DNA of 64,000 nucleotides, from NCBI RefSeq assembly GCF_003967015.1, contig NZ_AP017563.1, positions 1 through 64,000 of the forward strand, in the 5' to 3' direction. The notes below the pieces were generated by a model. It made no database searches. It saw nothing but the letters and a program-made list of their open reading frames with translations, and was not told where the DNA came from. The position numbers and the translations under genes were made by a program. The stretch is from Pseudanabaena sp. ABRG5-3. Lineage in GTDB: Bacteria > Cyanobacteriota > Cyanobacteriia > Pseudanabaenales > Pseudanabaenaceae. Positions 25,483-34,700 of this stretch are shown here, piece by piece (position 1 is the stretch's first letter; the number at the start of each line of letters is the position of its first letter).

Positions 25483-26307
25483 TTAGTTCTTATGAATATG
25501 GCGACGTAATTCGGCGGCGAGATGAGCAAATTCGTCACTGAGACACATTTCTAAAGTACGTGGACGAGGTAGATCAATCTTCAACTTGAAGGCAATCTCA
25601 CTAGGACGAGGACTCATCACATAGACAGTGTCTGAGAGAAACACAGCCTCACGTAAATCATGGGTAATCAAAATACCCACACACTTAGCTTCCATCCACA
25701 AATTTTGGAGCATCACCCACATTTCTTCACGGGTGAAGGCATCTAGCGCTCCAAAGGGTTCATCTAACAATAGAATCTCAGGCTGATGAATCAAAGCACG
25801 ACAAAGAGAAGCTCTCTGGCGCATTCCCCCTGATAATTGCCAAGGAAATTGCTGCTGAAAATCCTTTAAGCCCACAGCCTGCAATAGTTTCTGAGCCATT
25901 TCCACATAGCGAGCATGATTAACTTTAAAGTCACGCTTGTAGGGATGAACTACTTCTAAGGGCAGTAAAACATTATCAATAGTGCGTCGCCAAGGGAGCA
26001 GCACAGGGTTTTGGAAAGCAATACCTACATTTTTAAGAGGCTTGGTAACAGCTTGACCATGACAGCGCAACTCACCAATTTTAGTTGGACTCAAGCCCGA
26101 AACCATTCGTAAAATTGAGGTTTTACCACATCCACTGGGACCGACAAAGGAGACAAATTCACCCGCTTTGATGTCGAGAGAGATTTCCTGAATAATCCGA
26201 CGTATTGATTCACCAAAGGGATATTCCAACCCAATATGGTCAAATTCTAGCAAGGGCATAGAAGAAGACTGAGTTGCAGAGTCTGGAGAGGTTAGAGGCT
26301 GTACCAT
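25483..26307 (-). CDS. ABC transporter ATP-binding protein (SsuB/TauB-like)
   Basis: 274 residues. Walker A is GPSGCGKTSI near residue 57, the Q-loop lies at GIAFQNPVLLPWRR, the signature is LSGGMRQRASLCRAL, Walker B is [12 protein letters not shown], and the switch His is in ILITHDLREAVF. It powers the importer with the permease downstream and the binding protein upstream. The order binding protein-ATPase-permease on one strand with gaps of 21 and 134 bp is a typical operon. Confidence 0.93.
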   Translation of the reverse strand: MVQPLTSPDSATQSSSMPLLEFDHIGLEYPFGESIRRIIQEISLDIKAGEFVSFVGPSGCGKTSILRMVSGLSPTKIGELRCHGQAVTKPLKNVGIAFQNPVLLPWRRTIDNVLLPLEVVHPYKRDFKVNHARYVEMAQKLLQAVGLKDFQQQFPWQLSGGMRQRASLCRALIHQPEILLLDEPFGALDAFTREEMWVMLQNLWMEAKCVGILITHDLREAVFLSDTVYVMSPRPSEIAFKLKIDLPRPRTLEMCLSDEFAHLAAELRRHIHKN

Positions 26308-26328
26308 TTTATAATGCCGATAGTGAGA

Positions 26329-27468
26329 TTAAAGTAATGGTTTGCGATCGCTAGCTGGAGGAACCATTCGTTGTTCTTTCGCGGGTAAAAACTTATCAGT
26401 GAAAATATCATTTGCAGTCACAGGCTTCAGCTTAAAGCCTTCCACAGTCTGCGTAATACTCTTCTCTAGGCGTTTCATGTCAACACCGCCAAAGCCCGCC
26501 GCTTCAACTTCTGGAGTGACATACATCCGTTCGATCGCCAATTTCAGACGTAGTTTTTCCGCATCTCGATCCATTAACTTACTTTGATCGGTCGAAACCA
26601 CTAAATCTAAAGCTGCTGTAGGATCTTTGACCACTTCCTGCATTCCTCGGAAATAGGCCTTAAGGAATGACTTAATCGCTTCAGGATTTTTAGTCATAAA
26701 ATCTTGCTTGACTAAGATGCCATTGCCGTAGAAATCTAGTCCAAACTCATCATAGAAAAAGATTTGGATGTCATCCATAGTCTTACCACCCTTGATCAGC
26801 GATGGAACAACGGAAGTATAGAAGCCACTAACTGCATCAACCTTTCCCTGTAATAAAAAAGTCTCTCGCAACTTTGGTTCCATCGTGTCCCAAGTCACAG
26901 AATCAGGAGCTATCTTTACCTCCTTGGCAAAAAGTGGAAAGAGTTTACGAGGTCCATCACCTGCGGGCGCACCTAGCTTCTTACCCACTAATTCCGCAGG
27001 GGTCTTAATTCCATTTGCCTTAAATGTAACAATGGAAAAAGGTGCTTTGTTTTGATACATGGCAACAGCAACAATCTTATCGTTAGGATTCTTGTCGTTG
27101 AATTCCATCGCGTTATAGATATCACTGAACGCCATGTCATATTTACCAGTACCGAGCTTACTAATAGTATCAGCGTTGCCAAAACCGCGCTCGTAACTAA
27201 CATTTAAGCCTTCTTCAGCGAAGTATCCCTTCTCAATCGCCCAAATTAGTGGCGCATCAAGACTTTGTTTTAAAAAGGGAAGCTGCACACGAATGTCTTG
27301 CTTGGCTTTTTTGTCAGGAGTACCTGATTGGGAGCTTACCGTGGTTGTGGCAGGCTTGTCGCTAGAGCCTGTACTTGTCGGTGGTGCAGAGTTACAAGCA
27401 GCAAGTACAGTTGTGGAAACGGCAAAAAGAAAAATTCTGTGTAACTGTTTCTTGAAAATATGACCCAT
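26329..27468 (-). CDS. ABC transporter substrate-binding lipoprotein (NMT1/THI5-like)
   Basis: 379 residues. Signal peptide with lipobox VLAAC at residue 25, then a Ser/Thr-rich linker. The NMT1/THI5-like binding fold runs from IRVQLPFLKQSLDAPLIWAI to about residue 350 and includes GTGKYDMAFSDIYNAMEF and ELVGKKLGAPAGDGPRKLFP. Relatives bind pyrimidines, thiamine precursors, sulfonates or purine-like rings. The ligand is unknown, but the operator upstream ties it to purine catabolism. It is first in its operon. Confidence 0.9.
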   Translation of the reverse strand: MGHIFKKQLHRIFLFAVSTTVLAACNSAPPTSTGSSDKPATTTVSSQSGTPDKKAKQDIRVQLPFLKQSLDAPLIWAIEKGYFAEEGLNVSYERGFGNADTISKLGTGKYDMAFSDIYNAMEFNDKNPNDKIVAVAMYQNKAPFSIVTFKANGIKTPAELVGKKLGAPAGDGPRKLFPLFAKEVKIAPDSVTWDTMEPKLRETFLLQGKVDAVSGFYTSVVPSLIKGGKTMDDIQIFFYDEFGLDFYGNGILVKQDFMTKNPEAIKSFLKAYFRGMQEVVKDPTAALDLVVSTDQSKLMDRDAEKLRLKLAIERMYVTPEVEAAGFGGVDMKRLEKSITQTVEGFKLKPVTANDIFTDKFLPAKEQRMVPPASDRKPLL

Positions 27469-27490
27469 TATTGCTCTGGAAAGTTAAATA

Positions 27491-27505
27491 TGTATACTGT
27501 ATACA
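27491..27505. promoter_or_regulatory. Perfect GntR-type operator before the ABC importer operon
   Basis: TGTATACTGTATACA, a perfect palindrome around a central T, 23 bp upstream of the binding-protein start. A lone half-site TGTATAC lies about 55 bp further upstream. Confidence 0.78.
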
Positions 27506-27588
27506 AAACTAATCTTCATTTAAGTTTAGTAAACAGAAAGTTTCTGTATACATCAATACATAGCGATTTGGTAATACTCAAGAGGCTC

Positions 27589-27621
27589 TGTTGTGCCGTC
27601 TGCTACGCGGACGGCACAACA
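27589..27621. terminator. Hairpin after the amidohydrolase gene
   Basis: 15-bp arms with one mismatch (TGTTGTGCCGTCTGC around TAC) located 4 bp past the stop of the gene at 27625. Acts as its terminator and insulates the importer promoter. Confidence 0.65.
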
Positions 27622-27624
27622 AAT

Positions 27625-28980
27625 TTACAGCATGGTAAGGGATAGTTTATTAGTTCGTTCTATCAAAACAGGTAGATCAACGGTAGTTAAGTTCCCTCGC
27701 TCAACCACCATCTGACCATTGATAAAACTATAGTCCACATGACTAACAGGACAGAAGATCAAGGCTGCCACTAAGTCTCGATGTGCGCCTGCGAACTCTG
27801 GACGATCAACATTAATGGCAATGAAATCCGCCGCCATATTGGGAGCGATCGCGCCAATATCATCTCTCCCCAATACCTTTGCACCACCTAGAGTCGCAAC
27901 TTCGAGAATATCTCTTGCTGTCATCGACTGAGCATCACAACTGCCAACCCTCGCCAATAGAAAAGCAGTTCTAGCTTCCTGCATCAGATTCCCAATGTCA
28001 TTAGAAGCAGAGCCATCAACTCCCAGCCCCACAGGCACACCATGATTAAGCATTTTGCGAATCGGCGCAATCCCACTAGCAAGACGCATATTGCTACAAG
28101 GACAATGCGCCACGCCAGTACCAGTACGCCCGAATTTGGCGATCGCCCGATCACTCAACTTCACACAATGGGCATGCCAAACATCATCACCAACCCAACC
28201 AACGGATTCTGCATAATCATCGGGAGTCATACCAAACTTCGCTAAGCTGTAATCAACATCGGATTGGTTTTCAGCAAGATGGGTATGCAGCCGCACACTG
28301 GTATAGGATCGCGCCATAGCTGCGGATTCGCGCATGAGATCAGTGGAAACCGAAAATGGCGAACAGGGCGCTAAGGTCATTCGCAGCATCGCGTAACGTT
28401 CAGGGTCATGATACTGCTCAATCAATCGTTGCGAATCTTTGAGAATATCTGTTTCCTTCTCTACTAACGCATCGGGAGGTAAACCGCCCAGACTCTCACC
28501 CACGCTCATACTGCCACGACTAGCATGAAAGCGCATTCCCATATCTTTCATAGCAGCAATTTCATCATCCAAGGTGCAATCGTTAGGATAGATATAGAGA
28601 TGATCGCTAGCAGTCGTACAACCAGAGAGCATCAGTTCGGCGGCGGCCATCTGAGCGCTCACATAAACACCTTCAGCCGTGAGATTTGCCCAAATTGGAT
28701 AGAGTGTTTTCAGCCAATTGAAGAGATCACAATTTTGAGCAGCAGGCACAACTTTCGTTAGGGTTTGATAGAAATGATGGTGGGTATTGACTAACCCCGG
28801 CAAGACCATATGCCGCCCTTGTAAATCAAGCACTTGATCTGCTGCTTGAGGTAAATCATGGGTCAGCCCAACCTGTTCAATTACCTGATCTCGTACAAAA
28901 ATTGCAGCATTATGCAACTCACGGCGATCGCGATCCATCGTCACTAAGGTATGAATATTTTTGACGAGAACTGTACTCAT
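27625..28980 (-). CDS. 8-oxoguanine deaminase-like amidohydrolase
   Basis: 451 residues of the amidohydrolase superfamily, closest in pattern to the AtzB/TrzN/8-oxoguanine deaminase group. Metal ligands are visible as LVNTHHHFYQ near residue 67, VRLHTHLAEN near 235, WHAHCVKL near 270 and LGVDGSASNDI near 325. The 8-oxoguanine enzymes make urate, which would feed HpxO directly. Triazine hydrolases share the same motifs, so the substrate is inferred from context. It lies 17 bp after the allantoate amidohydrolase gene, so co-transcribed. GAAGG is the ribosome site. Confidence 0.82.
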   Translation of the reverse strand: MSTVLVKNIHTLVTMDRDRRELHNAAIFVRDQVIEQVGLTHDLPQAADQVLDLQGRHMVLPGLVNTHHHFYQTLTKVVPAAQNCDLFNWLKTLYPIWANLTAEGVYVSAQMAAAELMLSGCTTASDHLYIYPNDCTLDDEIAAMKDMGMRFHASRGSMSVGESLGGLPPDALVEKETDILKDSQRLIEQYHDPERYAMLRMTLAPCSPFSVSTDLMRESAAMARSYTSVRLHTHLAENQSDVDYSLAKFGMTPDDYAESVGWVGDDVWHAHCVKLSDRAIAKFGRTGTGVAHCPCSNMRLASGIAPIRKMLNHGVPVGLGVDGSASNDIGNLMQEARTAFLLARVGSCDAQSMTARDILEVATLGGAKVLGRDDIGAIAPNMAADFIAINVDRPEFAGAHRDLVAALIFCPVSHVDYSFINGQMVVERGNLTTVDLPVLIERTNKLSLTML

Positions 28981-28997
28981 AGGGATTTACCTTCAAT

Positions 28998-30239
28998 TTA
29001 TGGATAGCAATGATCGATCGCTAAAAGCGTATGCAACAAAACATTTGCCCCTTGAGCGCATTGCTCAGGAGAAGTATATTCATCTTGGGAATGGCTGATC
29101 CCTTCACGACTTGGCACAAAGATCATCCCCATATCGGTAAAACGCCCGATCTCTTGGGCATCATGTCCCGCCCGACTAGGTAAATGGGTATAACTGAGCT
29201 TGAGTTCTTGGCAAACCTTTTCAATCACTGCCATTAGTTCTGTTTTCGCTAAGGTCGGTAAAACATGAAGCTTCTGTTCAATCGTAATTTCTGTCCCCGT
29301 ATTCTTGGCGATCGCTTGGCATTCCTGTTCAATCTGGGCGATCATAAACTGTAAATTTTCTTCTGATAAATCACGCAAATCGATACTCAAATCCACACAG
29401 GCAGGTACAACATTAGTAGCATTAGGCGAAACCTTCAGATATCCCACTGTGGCAACTTGTTCGCCATTACCCAACATTCCCAAATGGTTAATGGCTAATA
29501 CAAGTTGAGCAGCCGCCACAAGGGCATCTTTACGCATGGTCATGGGCGTTGTCCCTGCATGATTTGGACGACCAATGATCTGCACCATAAAGCGATATTG
29601 ACCGACTATGCCTGTGACTACACCGATTTGTTTATCTAGGGCTTCCAGTACACCACCCTGCTCCACATGAAGTTCCATAAAAGCGGCTATGTCATGGCGA
29701 TCTCGTTTTGCACTGGATAACGCCTCCCAATTGCCCCCTACTTTCGCTAAACAATCCTGAATCGGTGTGCCATCTTTGCGGCGATAACGTTCGGAATCAG
29801 TAGAGGCATTTCCTGCGATCGCTTTACAACCAATCACACTATTTTCTTCGTCAGAGAAGACGATTACTTCAAAGGGATGGCGCAAACGGAATTGATTTTC
29901 GTGAAATACTCGCGCCACTTCAATCCCTGCTAAAACCCCTAAACAGCCATCATAGCGACCACCTACAGGCACTGTATCAATATGCGAACCTGTGGCTAAT
30001 GCGGCTCCTGACTCTGTACCTGCATAAGTACCAATAATATTGCCCACAGCATCACCCCGCACCGTCATGCCTGCTTCTAGCATCCAAGTTTTAATCAGAG
30101 ATCGCGCCTGTACATCTGCGTCAGAAAAGGCAAGCCGACATACGCCCCCATTCGGTAGTTTGCCAATTTCTGCAAGTTCAGCAAGATGGCGATCAAGGCG
30201 ATCGCAATTTATTGATATTCTTGAAAATGTTACGACCAT
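28998..30239 (-). CDS. allC: Allantoate amidohydrolase (M20 family)
   Basis: 413 residues. Metal-binding motifs are GSHIDTVPVGGRYDG, VFSDEENSVIG, FMELHVEQGGVLE and a C-terminal SHSQDEYTSPEQC. The dimer-domain motif GRPNHAGTTPMTMRKDAL is characteristic of allantoate, ureidoglycolate and N-carbamoyl amidohydrolases. After PuuE makes allantoate this enzyme would release ammonia and CO2 to give a ureidoglycine or ureidoglycolate. The exact family member is not certain; beta-ureidopropionase-like activity is an alternative. First in a leftward operon with the gene at 27625, divergent from gntR. Confidence 0.85.
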   Translation of the reverse strand: MVVTFSRISINCDRLDRHLAELAEIGKLPNGGVCRLAFSDADVQARSLIKTWMLEAGMTVRGDAVGNIIGTYAGTESGAALATGSHIDTVPVGGRYDGCLGVLAGIEVARVFHENQFRLRHPFEVIVFSDEENSVIGCKAIAGNASTDSERYRRKDGTPIQDCLAKVGGNWEALSSAKRDRHDIAAFMELHVEQGGVLEALDKQIGVVTGIVGQYRFMVQIIGRPNHAGTTPMTMRKDALVAAAQLVLAINHLGMLGNGEQVATVGYLKVSPNATNVVPACVDLSIDLRDLSEENLQFMIAQIEQECQAIAKNTGTEITIEQKLHVLPTLAKTELMAVIEKVCQELKLSYTHLPSRAGHDAQEIGRFTDMGMIFVPSREGISHSQDEYTSPEQCAQGANVLLHTLLAIDHCYP

Positions 30240-30302
30240 GGCTCGGATTTTTTATGATAATTTCTGTGACATCAGCCATCACAGGTTGTAGATATAATAT
30301 GC

Positions 30303-30326
30303 TGTATACATAATACTGTATACGCA
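30303..30326. promoter_or_regulatory. Two overlapping GntR-type operators between allC and gntR
   Basis: TGTATACATAATAC and, overlapping it, ATACTGTATACGCA, 64-87 bp upstream of allC and 31-54 bp upstream of the gntR start. The position fits autoregulation plus control of the allC operon. Confidence 0.75.
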
Positions 30327-30356
30327 AAAGATGTTTTCTTAGGAGTTTTGCGGCTA

Positions 30357-31103
30357 ATGTTTTCTTCATCTGCGCCAATTCAACGTCCCCAGTCTTTACG
30401 CGAACAAACCTACCAAGTATTGCGATCGGCAATCTTGTCAGGGGAATTTGTGGCTGGATCACGTTTAGTAGAAACGCAAATTGCCGAAAAGCTCCAAGTT
30501 AGCCGTACCCCTATCCGTGAAGCCTTACAACAGCTACAGAAAGAACAACTTATTGTCACAGATGGCAATGGCAACTTACGAGTAATTAGTTTCTCCTCTG
30601 AAGATGCGATCCACCTCTATCGCTGTCGCTCGGTACTAGAGCAAGAATCAGTATCTGAGGCTTGTCAACATGCCACATCTGACCATTTAGACAAAATTGA
30701 ATTAATCATCCAACAGGCTGAAAAAGCTACCCTACAGCAACCCAATCAACTTACCAGTTATCAACTACTCCATATCGACTACCAGTTTCATCGCGCGATC
30801 GCCGAATGTTCAGGCAATCCTTGGTTAGGACTTTTGCTTGATCAATTGTTCGACAAGATGGCTCTATTACGAATTCAAACCATCCAACAAAATCTGCAAG
30901 TCTTAGATATTCGCTCTGAACATCGACAAATATATGATGCGATCGCCCAAAGAGATGTCGAGAAAGCTCTAGCGGCAATCCGTAATCATCTTATGTCAAG
31001 TCAAAAACGAGTGATTATCGAGATTGAACAATTACAGCTAAAATCTGGTAATTCTGCAGTGGGAATGAATGTAAATCCTACAAACGGAGATTTGCAAAGG
31101 TAA
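30357..31103 (+). CDS. GntR/FadR (FCD) family transcriptional regulator
   Basis: 248 residues from the ATG at 30357, with AGGAG upstream. The winged helix-turn-helix covers about 10-75 (LREQTYQVLRSAILSGEFV, then SRTPIREALQQLQKEQL). The FCD effector domain covers about 90-225, with metal/ligand residues in HIDYQFHRAIAE and EHRQIYDAI. Members usually repress catabolic genes until a pathway metabolite binds. The palindromes TGTATAC-N-GTATACA around the locus are a good candidate for its operator. An inducer such as allantoin or urate is likely but not shown. Confidence 0.92.
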   Translation: MFSSSAPIQRPQSLREQTYQVLRSAILSGEFVAGSRLVETQIAEKLQVSRTPIREALQQLQKEQLIVTDGNGNLRVISFSSEDAIHLYRCRSVLEQESVSEACQHATSDHLDKIELIIQQAEKATLQQPNQLTSYQLLHIDYQFHRAIAECSGNPWLGLLLDQLFDKMALLRIQTIQQNLQVLDIRSEHRQIYDAIAQRDVEKALAAIRNHLMSSQKRVIIEIEQLQLKSGNSAVGMNVNPTNGDLQR

Positions 31104-31120
31104 TTTACAAATATGACCTT

Positions 31121-31208
31121 AAGTAACCTAAGTTCGGGATAATTTGAAACGGGCTTTGAGAGAGGGGTTGCTACGCAACCCCTCTCTCAAAGCCCAAAAA
31201 TAAAAGGC
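31121..31208. repeat. Hairpin element family R3, partial copy
   Basis: Shares AGTTCGGGATAATTTGAAA and GGGCTTTGAGAGAG, the hairpin around GCTACGC, and CTCTCTCAAAGCCCAAAA with 36151-36304. The right-hand end of the full copy is missing here. The hairpin follows gntR and could end its transcript. Confidence 0.68.
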
Positions 31209-31763
31209 GACGCAATGCGGCATGGGTTACAGGTATTGATACCTAAAAAAATAGTTGCCTAAATTACATTTGCTAAGCTATCAAGCAAATTAGATGGCAA
31301 CTAAGGTAAATTTTCGAGATTTTATGGATCAAATCTATAGCGATCGCTGTATGCTTGATCTGAGATTTTTTATTTGTAGGAGGCTCATCATATTTTTTCC
31401 ACTTCAGACATCAAAAAAGCCAGTGCCGGCAAACCACTAGCTTTTTGATGACCCGAAGGTACTTAATTTAATATCCAGAAACGGACAGATGTTGCTTGCA
31501 ACGGCAATTTTGTTCAATGCTTCTCTATATCTTAACGCAAGATATGAGTTTAGCAACAGTTTTTGCTGCAAATTTTTTTAAATTACGCAAAAATTATTAC
31601 TGAACAGATCAAATTCATCGCTCCGTTTCCTGGTTGAAATCTCTACAACCCTTGCAATCAGGACAACTCAAGTGTTTTTTAAATTTTTAGCGTTACTAGG
31701 ACAGACCACTCCTAAATCATCAAAAGCGATCGCCCATTACTCCAAAATCGGAGGTCACAACTA
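31209..31763. other. AT-rich non-coding region before the replication gene
   Basis: 555 bp with no supported gene. It holds an inverted repeat at about 31408-31451 (CATCAAAAAAGC around the complement of its right arm), several A/T runs, and a GGAGG ribosome site just before 31764. A replication origin next to a rep gene would be expected here, but I see no clean iteron set. Confidence 0.5.
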
Positions 31764-34700
31764 ATGACCTCTTCAAATAATCATTATTCAAGTGGTAAAT
31801 TTTCGCCAACCAAGGCAAATCATCCTTGCCCGATTTGTGATGACATCAAGGGTAAATGTCGGATCGTTAGTGAAGATTTCACACTGTGCATGACCCACAC
31901 CTCAGATCTCGGTCTAGCAGGTTGGAAATTTATCGGCGAAACTCAGGGCAGTTATTTTGCAGGGAAGTATATCCGCGATCGCCAAGAGTCAGAAGCTGAA
32001 AAACAACTACGCCGCGAGACCAATCTCAGGCTCAGAATTGCGCAACAAAAGGCTCAACGGGCGAGGTTAGCACAATTGCCCGATGCTGTGCAGAGAGACC
32101 ATCTATATCAAAATTATTTACACAAATTGAGTTTAAATAATCGAGATCGAGCAGATCTGCAAATTCGGAGGCTATCTGACCAAGAAATTATAGATCTAGG
32201 TGCTAAATCAACTAAATCTGGATATCTTCTACCAATCAAAAATCCTCAAGGGCAAATTCTCGGTACTCAAATCCGTTTGCGTGATGTGATCTCAGGTCGT
32301 TATCGCTGGCATAAGCCTTTTGGCATTGCAGCTCAACAACAAAATGGTGAGTTACCCTTGGCTTTTCATGGTGAGATCCAACCTGACTGCCACCGAGTTG
32401 TTTTAGTTGAAGGAACAGGGGTGAAGCCCTATTTAGCCTCAAAACTGCGGAATTGTGATGCGATCGGGGCTTCGGGAGGACAGTTTGTGGCTAGCAAACA
32501 GTCCCTGTTAACCTATTTACAAGATATTGGTGCTACTCCCACAGCAACGAAACTGGAATATGCGATCGATGCAGGGGATGTTGCCAATCCTTCAGTCATG
32601 CGCCGCCATGAGAAAAATCTAGATTTTATAGTCGAGCTTGGCTATCAGATCGAGGTGTTGTGGTGGGGACAGTTTACGAAAAATGACCCTGATATTGATG
32701 AACTAGTCGATGGTTCAGAGGTAGAGCTATTGACCATTGAGCAATTTTTTAAGCTAGCGAATTATCAACCAAAGCCGAAGTCTACGCCTTTTCAATGGTT
32801 GAAAGATAAGCTGTTTCCTAAGACTAAACCTCCAGCAAAAGCGAGGAGTTTTGTCAGGAGATCGCCTATCCTCCCCATCCCTACTCATGAATACCAATCT
32901 GGCACAAGGCTAGCCACTTGGCAGAATTTATTGACCAATCAAAAGCATGTTCTCGATGCGTCTGAGACAGGTACTGGGAAAAGCCACGATGCAGGGTTAC
33001 TCCGTCCCGATATGTTCGATCGCATCGACAAGATTATCTATATATCTAATGATTCCCGTAACGTCACTACCGAAACTTTGCAGGATTGGCAGTTATTACC
33101 TGCCCGCCATCAGGGTTTGACCCATCAAAACCATAAGTTACGACGCGCTAAGCATGGTGATGATTTACATACAAGATCTAATTGCTCTCGCACAGGGGCG
33201 ATCGCCGCTCTGATCAACAAGGCAATTACCGATACGAGTATTGTTTGCGAGACCTGTCCTTTGCTTAATGCGTGCCGTGCTACTACTGGAGACGGATTTG
33301 GATTTAGACATGAACGAGCGATCGCGTTTAAGTCCAATATCCTCCGTTCCCATCCTGCCAGTTTGCCTAGTCCCGAAGATTACGATTACTCAAAAACTTT
33401 ACTAATTTGGGAGGAGGTCAGCGAGAGTTTATCGACAATGCGTCAGATATCGGTTGACCGCAATGACATTGACAAGGCGATCGCCAAAATATCTCGCACA
33501 AAAATTGAGAATAAGCAGCAGTTTATTGATGTCCTCAACAAGCTCCATAATTTATTAGCCGATCAATCTAAATACGGTTTAGATTTTCATCAAATCAAAG
33601 CGGCAATTCCTGATCTTGTCGATGCTGCCCTGCTAGCCGATCTGCTAAAACCCGACTTATCGATTCTTAATACTGTCGATGGGATTGCCGATTCTGAATT
33701 TGCCAATGCTAAAGGCAGGGAAAAGCGTGAACTAGCTAGCCTCAATACTTTGCTCAAGCGCGAAACTACACTTCAGGCGATCGAAATTGAGCAGAAGATT
33801 AATCGTGATGTTTTGAAGCAATGGCTAGTTGAATTTTTAGATATTCTCTCTGGGGCAATTACTCACGGAGATTTACATCTCCACCACGGCAAACTTACAG
33901 TTTCCATCCTCAATCCCCATTTGCGCGAAATTGCCAATCAGTCAGCAGCTAATCTTTATCTTGATGCCACCATTAATCCGACCGATTTAGAGTTACGTTT
34001 GGATGCGGCAATTCATGTAGTCAAGCAGTCTAAGACTTTGGCGATGCCATCGATTTATCAAGTTGCTGATATTGGGCGGATGACCATGCAGCGAGGTCAG
34101 GAGCAATCTAGACAGGCGCAAGCTATTGTGGAGCATTTCAAACAAATTGACCCCAGTACAAAAGTCATTGACTTTAAAAAGTTCCAAGAAAACGCTGATG
34201 GGGCTTGGTTCCGTGACTCTCGTGGTTCCAATGATTTTATTGATACAAAAACTTTGATCGTGACTGGGACTCCCTGTCCTAATATCTCAGCACTAAGAGC
34301 GGAGTATGTGGTACTGACAGGGGTACATCCTGAAGCCGAGGATGAGTCCTTTGCCGCCTTTGTCGATCGCCATATTTTGGCAAATGTGCATCAATGTTTT
34401 GGGCGCAAAGCAGGCAAACGTTTTCATGAAGGCGACAAGATTTATTTCTTGTCTAATTTTGATCTTGGCGATATTCCCCATACACAAGTTAAGGCAGCAG
34501 ATCTGACACCAAATGCTATGGGTAATGTGGAGTTATTACGAGCGAAGGTTGCAGAGCGAATCAAGCAGGCTGTTGCCGAAGGGTTTGATTTTTTGTTTGC
34601 TTCCCAACGCCAAAAGGCAGAATGGTTAGGCTTAGAACGGGGTACTTTTCTTTACCATGCTGACTGGATCAATTCGCTATTAAGTAATCTCTATAGTAAT

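Noticed and set aside
31600-31700. Possible CRISPR-type repeat (GTTTCCTGGTTGAAA)
   Set aside because: Only a single occurrence and no spaced repeats, so there is no array.
31209-31763. Iteron-type replication origin
   Set aside because: The region is AT-rich and next to rep, but I found no set of repeated iterons; only the location suggests an origin.
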